Assembly (NCBI RefSeq): GCF_004135605.1 | Contig: NZ_SDPT01000002.1 | Location: forward strand, 558,001 to 622,000 | DNA length: 64,000 nt | Direction of reading: 5' to 3' | From: Sphingomonas desiccabilis | Lineage (GTDB): Bacteria > Pseudomonadota > Alphaproteobacteria > Sphingomonadales > Sphingomonadaceae | Shown here: positions 27,255 to 37,763 of the stretch, piece after piece | How the letters are laid out: each line of letters begins with the position of its first letter | Numbering within the stretch: the first letter of the stretch is position 1 | The notes under the pieces: model-generated | Database searches by the model: none | What the model was told of the DNA's origin: nothing | Seen by the model: only the letters and a program-made list of their open reading frames with translations | Translations under genes and position numbers: made by a program

Positions 27255-29081
27255 TTAGGGCGCGCTTGCGGTCTGCTCCGCCACTACGCTGCGGGGCCAC
27301 GGATTGAGGTTCCGCCCACCCGCCGCGATATAGGCGTCCACAGCGCGCTCCAATGTCGGCAGCGGCACCGGGCCGATCTGCAGGATCACGTCGTGGAAGA
27401 TCCGCTGGTCGAACTTCACGCCGAGCTTGGCCTCTGCCTCGGCACGTTGCCGCCGAATCTGAATTTCGCCCAGTTTGTACGCAAGCGCTTGGCCCGGCCA
27501 CGCGATGTAGCGGTCGATCTCGGTCGTGATCTCATGCTCGGAGAGCGCGACGTTCTCCCTGAAATAGTCGAGCGCCTTCTGCCGCGGCCAGCCGTAATGA
27601 TGCAGGCCCGTATCGACGACGAGACGCGCCGCTCGCCACATCTCGTAGGTCAGTCGTCCGAAATCCTCGTACGGCGTTTCGTAAATGCCGGTCTTGGTGC
27701 CGAGCCACTCCATGTAGAGCGCCCAGCCCTCGCCATATCCTGAAAAGCCCGCCTGCTTACGGAACTCGGGCCGCGCAGGCGCTTCGAGCGCGAGCGCTGC
27801 CTGGAAGCTGTGCCCGGGCGTGCACTCGTGCACGACAAGCGACGGCAAGGTGTAGAGCGGTCGCACGGGCAGGTTGTACGTGTTCATCTGACACGCCTCG
27901 AGCCCGCCGCGACCTCCGGTGTAGATCGGCGCGAGCGCAGGCGGCACCGGCACGATGCCGTGCCGGTAGCGCGGCAGGAATCCGATGACGTGCTTCAGCT
28001 GATAATCGGCCTTTTTCGCCGTGTAGGCGGCGTTCGCGAGCAATTCTTTGGGCGTCTTGGCATAGAATTGTGGATCGGTGCGCAGGAAGGTCATGAACTC
28101 GGCCATGCTGCCGGTGAAGCCCGCCTTCGTCTTCGTCGCCTCCATCTCGGCTCGGATGCGGGCAACCTCCTTCAGGCCGATCGCGTGAATCTGCTCGGGC
28201 GTGAGCGTCAGCGTCGTGAACTTCTCGATCATGGCCTGGTAATAGGCGTCGCCGTCGGGCAGCTTGTTCGCTGCCGTCTCGGTGCGGGCATTCGGGATAT
28301 ATTCGGTCCGCAGGAACCGGAGCAGCTTCGCATAGGCCGGCACCACCAGATCGTTCAGAGCGGCGCGGCCCTCCTGTTGCAGCTGTGCCTGCTCGGCTGC
28401 CGGGATGGCATTCGGCATTTGCGCGAACGGCGCCCAAAAGGGATTGGTGTCGTCGGCGACGCTATAGGGCTCCGCCGTCTTGTCGCGACCGATCGTGGCC
28501 ACCTTCGGCACCGTGAACCCTCGCTTCAGGCCGGCGCGCATGTTTGTGATCTGCTCGTCAAAGTACCGTGGCACGTCGCGCATGCGGGCGATGTAGTCGC
28601 GGTATTGTGCTGCGGTCTCGAAGCCCTCGCGCGGTGTCAGCCCCGTCCAGAAGAAGGTGTCCGCGTTGAACGGCGCCTCATAGTTCTTGTAGCGGATGTC
28701 GGTCGCGTAGCCGCTCACTACGGCACGAAATACGTCCGCGTTGATTTGCTCCTCGGCGGACAGCTGGTCGCGCGGGATTGCATCGAGCTGTTTCAGGACG
28801 TCGTTCCAATAGGCGAGCCGCGTCGCCTGCGTCCTGGCATCAACCGCAGGTAGCCGACTGCCGCGGGCGTGGCCCCCGCGGCCGCTCGATCCGAACTGTT
28901 CCTGACGCCACTTCCACTCTGCCTCGTACAATGCGCGCAGCTTCGTATCGGCGGGGCCGTCGGCCGCAGGCGCGGGAAGGGTGGTGGTCACGCCTGCGGA
29001 TTGCGCGAGCAGCGGGGAGGGCGCCGCGCCCGCGCCGACCAGGGAGAGCGTGAGGAAGAGGGACGTACGGCTCACCGGCAT
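27255..29081 (-). CDS. secreted DUF885 metallopeptidase-like protein
   Basis: The 608-residue protein has a signal peptide (LFLTLSLVGAGAAPSPLLAQ) and a full-length DUF885 region. The zinc motif VVHECTPGHSFQAALA and downstream GYGEGWALYMEWLGTKTGIYE match the family, whose members are probably soluble zinc peptidases. Further landmarks are LTPEQIHAIGLKEVARIRAEM and the C-terminal GQALAYKLGEIQI. It is a periplasmic or outer-membrane-associated enzyme acting on unknown peptides. It lies 42 bases after its paralog on the same strand and is likely cotranscribed with it and with the TonB-dependent receptor. Confidence 0.9.
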   Translation of the reverse strand: MPVSRTSLFLTLSLVGAGAAPSPLLAQSAGVTTTLPAPAADGPADTKLRALYEAEWKWRQEQFGSSGRGGHARGSRLPAVDARTQATRLAYWNDVLKQLDAIPRDQLSAEEQINADVFRAVVSGYATDIRYKNYEAPFNADTFFWTGLTPREGFETAAQYRDYIARMRDVPRYFDEQITNMRAGLKRGFTVPKVATIGRDKTAEPYSVADDTNPFWAPFAQMPNAIPAAEQAQLQQEGRAALNDLVVPAYAKLLRFLRTEYIPNARTETAANKLPDGDAYYQAMIEKFTTLTLTPEQIHAIGLKEVARIRAEMEATKTKAGFTGSMAEFMTFLRTDPQFYAKTPKELLANAAYTAKKADYQLKHVIGFLPRYRHGIVPVPPALAPIYTGGRGGLEACQMNTYNLPVRPLYTLPSLVVHECTPGHSFQAALALEAPARPEFRKQAGFSGYGEGWALYMEWLGTKTGIYETPYEDFGRLTYEMWRAARLVVDTGLHHYGWPRQKALDYFRENVALSEHEITTEIDRYIAWPGQALAYKLGEIQIRRQRAEAEAKLGVKFDQRIFHDVILQIGPVPLPTLERAVDAYIAAGGRNLNPWPRSVVAEQTASAP

Positions 29082-29123
29082 GCGGGGCTCCTTTCGTTCA
29101 GGATTGGCAACACGCGCTGACGA

Positions 29124-30896
29124 TCACTGCGGTAGCCTGGGCTTGGCGTACGGGTCTTTGCCGCCGCCAGCGATCCAGGCATCGATGGTTGCCTCCAGCA
29201 CCGGCAGCGGCACCGACCCCAGCTGCAGGATGACGTCGTGGAACCAGCGCTGGTCGAAGGATGCGCCCAGGATGCGCTCCGCATCGGCGCGCTTGCGCCG
29301 GATGAGCATCTCGCCGAGCTTGTACGCCAGCGCCTGGCCGGGTGTCGCAAGATAGCGATCCACCTCGATGCGGATCTCGTGATCGGAGAGGGCGGTGTGC
29401 GCCGCCATGAAGTCGATCGCCTGCTGGCGGCTCCAGCCCTTGCTGTGCAGGCCGGTGTCGACCACCAGCCGCGCCGCTCGCCACATCTCGTATGTCTCGC
29501 GGCCGAACTCTTCATAGGGCGTTTCGTAGATGCCCATCTTGGTGCCGAGCCACTCCATGTAGAGCGCCCAGCCCTCACCATAGCCGGAGAAGTAGGTGGT
29601 CTTGCGGATCTCCGGCCGGTCGGGGCCTTCCAGCGCAAGCGCGGCCTGGAAGCTGTGTCCGGGAACGCACTCGTGCAGGGTGAGCGGCGGGATGGTGTAG
29701 AGCGGGCGCGCGGGCAGGTCGTAGGTGTTCATCAGGCAGCTTTCGAGCCCGCCGTTCCCACCGGTCGCGAACGGCGCGATGTTCGCTGGCGTGGGCACGA
29801 TCCAGAAACGATAGCGCGGCAACAGGCCGACCGTGAATTTCAGCTGCCCATAGGCCTTGTTCGCGACATAGGCGGACTTGGCGACCAGCTCGTAGGGCGA
29901 CTTCGCGGTGAACTGGGGATCGGTCTTCAGGAAGTGCAGGAACGACTTGAAGTCTCCCTTCCAGCCCGCCTGCCTCATGGTCGCCTGCATGTCGGCGTCG
30001 ATGCGCGCGACCTCCTTTTCGCCGATCGCGTAGATCTGCTCGGGCGTGAGGTCGGTGGTCGTGTGTTCGCGGATCTTGGCGCGGTAATATGCCGTGCCGT
30101 CGGGCAGCGCCTCGGCCGCAATGGTGGTGCGCGCACCCGGGATATACTCGTCGCGAACGAACGCCTGCAGCCTGGCGAATGCCGCAGCCGCTTGTGCGAC
30201 CGCTGTCCGTCCTTCCGCTTCCAGTGCTGCCCGCTCTGCCTCCGGGATGCTGGAGGGAAAATTGGCGAACGGCAGGAACAGCGGGTTCGCCGCCGCGTCA
30301 CCGCTCCCCAACGGCAGGATCGTGGCTTCGCGACCGGTGATCGCCACGCGCGGGGGCGTGAACCCGCGCTTCAGCCCGGCCCGCAGGTTGGTGGTCTGTT
30401 CAGCGAGATAGCGCGGCATGTCGCGCAGCCGGCCGAGATACGCGCGATACTCCGCCACCGAACGGTAGCCGGCGCGCGGTGCCATCCAGGTCCAGAAGCC
30501 GAACGGTTGCTCATATTCGCGGAACTTGATCTGCGACACCGAAGCATCGAGCGAGGTGCGGAACACCGCCGCGTTGATCCGGTTCTCGGCCGACAGCTCG
30601 GCCTCGGGAATGCCGTCCAGCGTCCGCAACGCCGACTGCCAATAAGCGAGGCGACGCTGCTGGCTTGCGGCGTCGACGCGCGGCAGGTGATCGGGCGCAT
30701 TCACGCCCGCCTCCTCATCGCCGCCAAACTCGCCCAGCCGCCATGCCCATTCCGTGTCCAGCAGCGTCTTGAGTTGTGCGTCGGCAACACTGGTCCTGGC
30801 CGCTGCGGGCGCAGCCGGTTCCTGCGAAGCTGCGGGTGCCGTTCCCACCGCCAGAGTCAGCGCCAAGGCTGGTGCAACTGCAGAGGAAATCTTCAT
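29124..30896 (-). CDS. secreted DUF885 metallopeptidase-like protein, paralog
   Basis: This 590-residue protein is a clear paralog of the next gene downstream, sharing most of its motifs, for example LTLHECVPGHSFQAALALEGPDRPEIRK, SGYGEGWALYMEWLGTKMGIYETPYEEFGR and DTGLHSKGW. It has an N-terminal signal peptide (ALALTLAVGTAPAASQ). Divergence in the N-terminal third suggests different substrates. Zinc peptidase activity is inferred from the HExxxGH motif. It is the middle gene of receptor-DUF885-DUF885 and starts 63 bases after the receptor stop. Confidence 0.9.
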   Translation of the reverse strand: MKISSAVAPALALTLAVGTAPAASQEPAAPAAARTSVADAQLKTLLDTEWAWRLGEFGGDEEAGVNAPDHLPRVDAASQQRRLAYWQSALRTLDGIPEAELSAENRINAAVFRTSLDASVSQIKFREYEQPFGFWTWMAPRAGYRSVAEYRAYLGRLRDMPRYLAEQTTNLRAGLKRGFTPPRVAITGREATILPLGSGDAAANPLFLPFANFPSSIPEAERAALEAEGRTAVAQAAAAFARLQAFVRDEYIPGARTTIAAEALPDGTAYYRAKIREHTTTDLTPEQIYAIGEKEVARIDADMQATMRQAGWKGDFKSFLHFLKTDPQFTAKSPYELVAKSAYVANKAYGQLKFTVGLLPRYRFWIVPTPANIAPFATGGNGGLESCLMNTYDLPARPLYTIPPLTLHECVPGHSFQAALALEGPDRPEIRKTTYFSGYGEGWALYMEWLGTKMGIYETPYEEFGRETYEMWRAARLVVDTGLHSKGWSRQQAIDFMAAHTALSDHEIRIEVDRYLATPGQALAYKLGEMLIRRKRADAERILGASFDQRWFHDVILQLGSVPLPVLEATIDAWIAGGGKDPYAKPRLPQ

Positions 30897-30959
30897 CGCC
30901 TATCTCCCTTCGCGGAGACGATTGTGGGTCGCTCCGGCCATCACGCAGCGGCATGGTCG

Positions 30960-33917
30960 TCAGCGGTGGAAGCGCAGCGCCAGGAAGAAGGTGCGCCCGA
31001 TCACGTCGTACACGCCCGCGGAGTAGCCGAGCTCGAAGTTGGCGCCTCCCGCCTCGGCGCCCGGGATGCGCGGCGGCTTTCGATCGAAGGCGTTGGTCAG
31101 CCCGCCCGACAACTCGATCTGCGGCGTGAGCGACACATAGCCCGAGATGTCGTTGTAGAAGACGTCGGGCGTCCAGACGTCCTGATACTGCTCGGCCGTG
31201 ATGGTGGTGCTGGCGCGCATCGGCGAATAGTGCCGCAGCGTCCAGGTCAGGCCATATCCCTCGTTCGCATAGGTGGTGCGGACGACTCCCTTCCACTTCG
31301 GGGTACCGAAGACCCCTGCATACTCGGTGATCGTCGCGGGATCTTCGGGGTCGAGCGTGTATTCGCGTTTGATCAGCCGCGAGTAGTTGGCATCGACCGA
31401 CAGCGTGCCCGCACCGGCGCCCAGGCCCAGCTGCTCTAGCGGCACGTTGTAGGTAGCGCTGATATCGACGCCGCGCGTCAGATATTTGGCGAGGTTGAGC
31501 TTCTGGGTGATCACCGACTGGAGGTTGCCATCGGCATCGCGCCCGATCAGCGGGCAGAAGATGTTGTCGAGGGAGGCCTGGTCCACGCACTTGTTGATCA
31601 GCGTCTGTGCGGGGAAGGCATCGATCGCGTTGCGCAGGTCGATGTTGTAATAGTCGACTGCTACGGACAGCCGCGGAAGGAAACGCGGCTTGAGCACGAC
31701 GCCGAGCGTGAGCGTCTTCGCCGTCTCTGGCTTCAGGTCCAGATTCCCTTGCGCGATGATGTCGCGATACACCCAATAGGTGCTGGTGTCCGACGGCGCG
31801 ATCGCGGCGCAGTTGGCGGCGGTGTACTCGCTCCGGTCGACGCGGTTCGCCAGATTATAGGCGTTGCACGGGTCGGTGATCCACAGCCCCGACGTGCTGC
31901 TGGCGGTGTAGAGCTCGCCGATGTTGGGCGCGCGCACGGCCCGACCGTAGGTGGCGCGAAAGCGGATGTCCGCGATCGGTGCCCATTCCCCACCGAGTTT
32001 GTACGTCGTGGTGCTACCAGCGGTGCTATAGTCCGAAAGCCGGGCCGCGCCGTCGATCGACAGCAGATCGAAAAACGGCCGATCGCTGAGCAGCGGGACG
32101 TGCAGCTCGCCGAACACCTCTTTCACGCTGTACTTGCCTACCAGCGGTGTCGCCGAGGTTCCGATCGTCGGATCGTAGAGTGAACTGGTGGGATCATATT
32201 CCGGGATGGTGCCGATATCGTTCTCTTCGTGCCGATATTCTGCACCCAGCACCATCTGCACTGCACCGCCCGGAAGGTCGAACAGCCCTCCTGAGACGTA
32301 GGCGGAGGCGACTTGCTGGGTCAGCGTCGATTTTGACCAATGCGAGGTGTAGGTGATGTAGTCGATCATCGACTGGGTCAGCGGCACCAGCGGGTTCATC
32401 GCGACGCAGCCGTTGCCCGGATCGGTAAGCGTGCTGCGGCAGACCGCGGTGCCGTCGGCGCCGCGAGTCGAGTCGAGCCCCAGATACCAGCGATCATAGG
32501 CGGTGGCGTTGACGTCGCGGATCCGCTGCTCGGTGCGGCCGTAGGAATAATAGGCCGAGTAGTTCCACGGGTGCGAGAAGAGGGTGAAGTTGCCCTCACC
32601 GCCGACGGTGCCCTGGAACAGCCTGCGGTCGTATTCCGTGCTCGGCTGCGGCAGTTCCATGAACCGCCGGGCGAAATACAGGCCGCCTTCGGGAATCGCG
32701 CCACCTGCGGCGTCAATCATCTGCTGGGTTATGAAGGGACTGTCGGCTGGGACGACATCCGACCCGAATGACGTCATCTGCAGCGAGGCGGAGGTCGACC
32801 GCGTCCGGGCAAAAGTACCGATCGCGAAGAGCTTCAGCGCGTCGCTTACCTCGTAACTCGCGCTGGCGCGGGTGGAGATGCGTTCGGACGGCACGCTCAG
32901 CAGCCAGCCGTCGTAGCGACCGTTGTACTCGCCGCCGTCGGTCAGGAGGGTGCCGAGCGCATCGGCGTTGCCGTTCAGGTTAACGGGTGCTGCGTTGATG
33001 AAGCCTCCTGGCCCCAGGATCGGGTCGCGCAGGCTGCCGTTCGCATTCACCGCGTACAGGCGCCCGCCGAGGATGACCTGTGCTGCGTCCGCCGTGTTGA
33101 TGTTCCGGTTGTGATCGGAGATCGTGTAGGGGACGCGGCTGTTGGGACGCACATAGATCGGGTACCCGTCGGCGGTCCACGGGCGGTCGCTGCCGCTCAC
33201 TAGCCCGGGTTGGTTCTCGAAGAAGGCATAGGCACTGATGTTGCCTCGCCCCTCGTGGAAGTTGGTGCCGGCCAACAGGTCGTAGCTGTAGGTGTCGAGA
33301 TCGCCGCGCGTTGAAGCGCTGTAGCGCGCGTTGGCCTCCACCCCCTGAAAATCCTTCTTGAGGATGAAGTTCGCGACGCCCGCTACCGCATCGGCGCCAT
33401 ACAGCGCCGATGCACCGCCGGTGATGATCTCCACGCGTTCGACCAGGCTCGACGGGATGTTGCTCACATCCACGGCCGAGGTGCCCGGGATCGCGGGCAC
33501 TTGGCGCCGGCCGTCAACCAGCACCAGCGTGCGTTGCGTGCCCATTCCGCGCAAGTCCAGCGCATTGATGCCGGCGTTGCCTGCCAGGTTGCTCGTCTGG
33601 TTAGTCTGGGTGACGGCGAGGCTCGGCAGTTGGTTGACCACATCGGCAATCTGCTGGGTACCGGCGGCGCGAATCTGGCCGGAATCGAGCACGGTCAGGG
33701 GGGAAGGACTGTCCGCCGCCGAGCGGCGGATGCGCGAGCCGGTGACCACGATATCGCCGCTGGAGTCGACAGGGGCTGCCGCCGAATCGTTAGCCGTGGT
33801 CTCTGCGGGGTCGGCCACCGGGGCGTGGGTCTGTGCCGAAGCGTGGAGCGGGACCATCAGGCAAGTCGCCAGCAAGGCAGCCTTTGTGATCGACATCTTG
33901 TGGATCGAACCAGTCAT
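30960..33917 (-). CDS. TonB-dependent outer-membrane receptor
   Basis: The about 985-residue receptor has a signal peptide (KAALLATCLMVPLHASAQ), a TonB box (GDIVVTGSRIRR), a plug domain (ADVVNQLPSLAVTQ...GINALDLRGMGTQRTLVLVDGRR and GGASALYGADAVAGVANFIL) and a C-terminal barrel ending in GRTFFLALRFHR, with a terminal aromatic-basic signature. ATG 33917 was chosen; the longer in-frame start lies in the divergent promoter. The two secreted peptidases downstream point to uptake of peptides or peptide-like compounds, which is inference. It is divergent from the HEFSH gene by 50 bp. Confidence 0.93.
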   Translation of the reverse strand: MTGSIHKMSITKAALLATCLMVPLHASAQTHAPVADPAETTANDSAAAPVDSSGDIVVTGSRIRRSAADSPSPLTVLDSGQIRAAGTQQIADVVNQLPSLAVTQTNQTSNLAGNAGINALDLRGMGTQRTLVLVDGRRQVPAIPGTSAVDVSNIPSSLVERVEIITGGASALYGADAVAGVANFILKKDFQGVEANARYSASTRGDLDTYSYDLLAGTNFHEGRGNISAYAFFENQPGLVSGSDRPWTADGYPIYVRPNSRVPYTISDHNRNINTADAAQVILGGRLYAVNANGSLRDPILGPGGFINAAPVNLNGNADALGTLLTDGGEYNGRYDGWLLSVPSERISTRASASYEVSDALKLFAIGTFARTRSTSASLQMTSFGSDVVPADSPFITQQMIDAAGGAIPEGGLYFARRFMELPQPSTEYDRRLFQGTVGGEGNFTLFSHPWNYSAYYSYGRTEQRIRDVNATAYDRWYLGLDSTRGADGTAVCRSTLTDPGNGCVAMNPLVPLTQSMIDYITYTSHWSKSTLTQQVASAYVSGGLFDLPGGAVQMVLGAEYRHEENDIGTIPEYDPTSSLYDPTIGTSATPLVGKYSVKEVFGELHVPLLSDRPFFDLLSIDGAARLSDYSTAGSTTTYKLGGEWAPIADIRFRATYGRAVRAPNIGELYTASSTSGLWITDPCNAYNLANRVDRSEYTAANCAAIAPSDTSTYWVYRDIIAQGNLDLKPETAKTLTLGVVLKPRFLPRLSVAVDYYNIDLRNAIDAFPAQTLINKCVDQASLDNIFCPLIGRDADGNLQSVITQKLNLAKYLTRGVDISATYNVPLEQLGLGAGAGTLSVDANYSRLIKREYTLDPEDPATITEYAGVFGTPKWKGVVRTTYANEGYGLTWTLRHYSPMRASTTITAEQYQDVWTPDVFYNDISGYVSLTPQIELSGGLTNAFDRKPPRIPGAEAGGANFELGYSAGVYDVIGRTFFLALRFHR

Positions 33918-33943
33918 GTCAGCGCCCCCGCTTGCAAAGACCA

Positions 33944-33964
33944 AAATACGGTATACTAAATACG
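33944..33964. promoter_or_regulatory. direct repeat in the divergent promoter
   Basis: AAATACG occurs at 33944-33950 and again at 33958-33964, 14 bases apart, around a GTATAC palindrome. It fills nearly half of the 50 bases between the start codons of the receptor and the HEFSH gene, so a bound regulator would control both directions. Confidence 0.45.
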
Positions 33965-33967
33965 AAC

Positions 33968-34900
33968 ATGATGTTTGCAGCTTGTCAACGTCGATGCTGG
34001 CGAAGCCTTAAGGACGCAGCGCTGGCGCTGTTGTTGATGAGTGCCAGCGGCGAGGCCGCCGGGCAGGGCATTGCCGATTACGCTGTGCAGGCAATTCGGC
34101 CGCCGCCCTCCGAGCTAAACCTCGACCCTTTTTACAAGCGCTATGCCGATGCTGGCGGGATACCCGTCATTGCCTCCGCCAAGGTGCCGGATCTCGCGCT
34201 GTTGAACGCGCGCGACATCGCGACGGTCATGCTGCTTGAGCGACCAGATATCCGACAGGTGCTGATTGCGCGCGGAACACGGGTCGCGATCATGGCGATC
34301 GACGAGGGCACCGTAGACCTGCCCGAGCATCGCGACTGGAAGAAGCCGGCACGCGACGATCCCCGGCTCACACGGTGCGAGCGCAAGCACTACGACGCGC
34401 GCATCGGGCGGTTAAGCGATCGTGCCTATTGGAACGGCCGCGCCCGCGGAATGGGCGGGATCTTCACTTCGGGGGCCGCCGAGAACCTGATGGGTGTGCC
34501 GGGCACGCGCTACTATGGCGAGAACATCCTGGTCCACGAGTTCTCGCACAACATCCTGGAAGGCGTCCGCGGGGCCGACCCGCTGCTCTATGGCCGGGTG
34601 GAGCGCGCCTATGCGGCGGCCCGCGCAGCGGGCCGGTGGCAGGGCGAATATGCCGAAACCACCGTCGATGAATACTGGGCAGAGGGCACCCAGTTCTGGT
34701 TCAATTCCAATCGGCTGGCCGTGATCGATGGCCGCCGGGTGCTGTCGGCGAATGACCTGCTGTCTTATGACCCAGCGCTCTATGCAGTGCTTGAGGAAGT
34801 GTACGGCCGCAGCCATCGGCTCGAGGGGGACGTCTTCTACCAGCACCCCGCTCGGGTTCCGCCAGGGCCTGTGCCCAAGTCGACTGCCGAGATATGCTGA
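33968..34900 (+). CDS. secreted HEFSH zinc-protease-like protein
   Basis: The about 310-residue protein has a leader (LKDAALALLLMSASGEAAGQ) and a zinc-peptidase-like site: His190-Glu191-x-x-His194 in ENILVHEFSHNILEGVR. TVDEYWAEGTQFWF follows about 40 residues later and could supply the third ligand Glu. The middle has YFGENI-like YYGENI and GGIFTSGAAENLMG. I do not recognise a named family; exported peptidases of this kind are known near TonB-dependent receptors. Its stop overlaps the next start by seven bases. Tandem ATGs at 33968 and 33971 are both possible. Confidence 0.72.
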   Translation: MMFAACQRRCWRSLKDAALALLLMSASGEAAGQGIADYAVQAIRPPPSELNLDPFYKRYADAGGIPVIASAKVPDLALLNARDIATVMLLERPDIRQVLIARGTRVAIMAIDEGTVDLPEHRDWKKPARDDPRLTRCERKHYDARIGRLSDRAYWNGRARGMGGIFTSGAAENLMGVPGTRYYGENILVHEFSHNILEGVRGADPLLYGRVERAYAAARAAGRWQGEYAETTVDEYWAEGTQFWFNSNRLAVIDGRRVLSANDLLSYDPALYAVLEEVYGRSHRLEGDVFYQHPARVPPGPVPKSTAEIC

Positions 34901-37609
34901 ACCGTCGGGCCCTCCTTTTGGCAGGGGCTGCAGCCGGGCTTGCAGGCTCCTTGCGCGCTGCCGAGTCGAGCAAAGGAACGCGAAAGCCCCGTAGCGTGTC
35001 TCGTGCGCTCGCCGCGCCCGGCACGCCTTTCGTCATCGGCGGCGACGCTCATGGGGTGACGAGCCTGCGCTTTCGGGGAGACCGGTTTGACACCGACTAT
35101 GTACGTGCCGGAGCGGTGCTGGGCCGGGTGCTGGCGCGCTATCGGCTCGGCGGGGCCGCATGGCACCAGTTGGACACGGTCGCCGGTACTTCCGAATGGC
35201 GCCCCGGGGGTGTCGCGGCGACCGTTTCCGATCCCGCGCTGACGCTCGCCAGCCACCTTGAGCTCGTCGGCGAGCGGCTGGAGTGGCGGATCGAAGTAAC
35301 CAATCGCGGTAGCGACACGGTCGAGGTCGGCGACCTCGTCCTGCCGCTGGCGATGCACACTCGTTTCGCCGCGGGCCAGCCTGCGACAGAAGCCGTGCTG
35401 AAGCACAGCTTCGTTTCCGGCCACGGATCGCACCTGTTTTGGATGCGCTCCAACAGCGCCGGTCCCTATTTGATGCTGCTGCCCGCAGCGGGCACGCACC
35501 TGGAATATTGGGACCGCCGCGTGCTGGCGGAGGATGGGGAGGAGGACACCTATTGTGCCTTCATTCATGGCGCTGCCGCCGCTGCGGAAACACGTGCCAC
35601 CGGCACCAACTGGCGCCAGCCGACCACCGCGCTGACTCTGCGCCAGGGCGAGTGCCGCAGCTATCGTTTCCACTTCCGCTGGGTCGCCGATTACGGCGCG
35701 GCTCGTTCGGCGATCGCCGACAGCGGCGGAATCGATGTCGAGGTTGTGCCCGGCATGACGCTGCCAACCGACCTGGAAGCCACGCTGGCGCTGCGCTCAT
35801 CCATTCCGGTCACCCGTATCGATGCCGAATTTCCCGAGCAGACGGACATCACCGCGCTGCCCGCGCGTGCAGGGCGGCAGCTGTATCGGCTGGCATTCCA
35901 GCGTCTGGGCGAGAACCGGCTAACGGTTCATCAGGAGGGTGGCCGCAGCACTACCCTGGAGTTCTTTGCGACCGAACCGGCCGAGACTCTGATCGCCAAG
36001 CGGGGCGCCTTCATCGCCAAGCGCCAGCACCGCGATCCGGCGCTCTGGTACGACGGGCTGTTTGGCGAATGGGCGATGGACCGCGGCGTGCTGCTCGGTC
36101 CGGACGAATACGACCGGATTAAGGGCTGGCGCATCTATGAGGTCACCTGCGACGATCCGGGCTTGAGCAAGCCGGCATTCCTCGCCACCAAGAACGCCGA
36201 GCATCCGGTTGCCGCTGAGGTTGCCGCGCTCGACCGCTATATCGATCGCTTCGTCTGGGGTGGCCTGCAGCGTTCCGACCGCGAAGCGCACACCTATGGC
36301 ATCTATGGCATTCCCGATTGGAAGACCAATCGCGAGAGCGCCGATCCCGGAAAGAAGGGCCGGCTGCACATCTGGCGGCCCTATGACTATCCGCACATCT
36401 TTGCGATGTACTTCGCCATGTATCGGATTGCGCGCGACCATCTGCACATCCCGACGCAGTTGAGCGCCGACGCCTATCTGGAGCGCGCACACGGCACGGC
36501 GCTCGCGATGTTCACCATCCCTATGCGTGTCATCGACTGGTCTGCCTATGGCACTGGATTCTACAACGAATGCGTGATCCCCGACCTGGTCTCCGCGCTG
36601 AAGGAACGCGGGTGGAAAGGTCAAGCGGCCGAACTCCAGGCGCACTGGGCCCGCAAGGTGCGCCATTTTGTGCTCGAAAGCCCGGATCTGTTCGGATCGG
36701 AATATCCGTTCGATTCGACCGGATTCGAGTCCACGCAGGCCCTCGCTCGATCGGCACTCGACGACCCTGCCGCGCTGGGTGTCACGGCCGGGCAGGCAAG
36801 GGCCTTTGCCGATCGGCAGATGGCGGCGAACCTGTTCTGCCGCGGCTGGCTGGAGCCCGCATACTACCTGCTCGGCAGCGACTACCGCGCGCAAGGCGCC
36901 GATTCCTATACGCTCACGTACATGGCGCAGATGGGCGGTGCTCGACCATGCCTTGCACGACCAGCCCGATCCCCATTCGCTGCTGCGGCTCGGCTATGCT
37001 TCGCAGCTGAGCGCATGGGCGCTGCTCAACAGCGGGACTGCCGAAAGCGACTATGGCTATTGGTATCCCGGTGCCGAGCATGACGGGGCGGCGGCCGGTG
37101 GGTTCGAGCCGGCACCCCGTGGCGAGACATGGCTGGATCAGCCACACCACAGAGGCGCGTGGTATTACTCGTGCGAGATCGACTTAGGCTTCTGCGGCGC
37201 CGTGCGCGCGGCACGCACCATCGTCGCGGATGATCCGGTGTTCGGGCGTATCTGCTATGGTGGCGCTTGGGCACAGGATGGCGACGAGATTGCCGTTTCC
37301 CCGCGCGACGGTGTCCGGCGACGGCTAAGCGTGCGGATAGCGAGCGCGTGGTTCGACTTGGAGTTGCTCAACGGCCGCTTCGACAACGACGCCTCGATAC
37401 GAATTGGCGAGGATGGACGAACGCTCACCGTTATGGTCGAGCGGTTCGATACCTCGAGCCCGAAGCTCCGTGTGCGCTTTCGAGGTCAGCCCGGCAGCTA
37501 CGCGGCAGTCGCGCATGGCGAGGAGCATCTTTTCACGGTTGAAGGCACAACGGCAGCGGAAATCACGCTGCCGGCCGGCCAGCAGCTGATCGTGCGCAAG
37601 GTCAACTGA
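34894..37609 (+). pseudogene. DUF5695-like secreted protein, split by one frameshift
   Basis: Joined across one shift, the product is about 904 residues. It starts MLNRRALLLAGAAAGLAG, a twin-Arg-like leader, and has an N-terminal beta domain and a helical core (YDGLFGEWAMDRGVLLGPDEYD, HTYGIYGIPDWKTNRESAD, RPYDYPHIFAMYFAMYRIARD). Such proteins look like carbohydrate-active (alpha/alpha) barrel enzymes; I assign DUF5695 from memory. Near 36,931-36,940 the frame changes: up to YTLTYMAQMG in one frame, then AVLDHALHDQPDPHSLLRLG in the next. One extra G would explain it. Without the shift the first frame ends at 37083. It overlaps the previous gene. Confidence 0.72.
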
Positions 37610-37763
37610 CACGCTGCATTCCGCTCGCGCTTTCGTCTTACCGAGCGCAAGAAAGTACGCGTGAAAAGGCTGCGCTTACCTTGATGAAGGCGCCTAGCGC
37701 TTGCGATCTTCGCACCACTCTCCCCTTGGAAGCTTGGCGTGCATCTCTGGAAGACTCGTCGCG

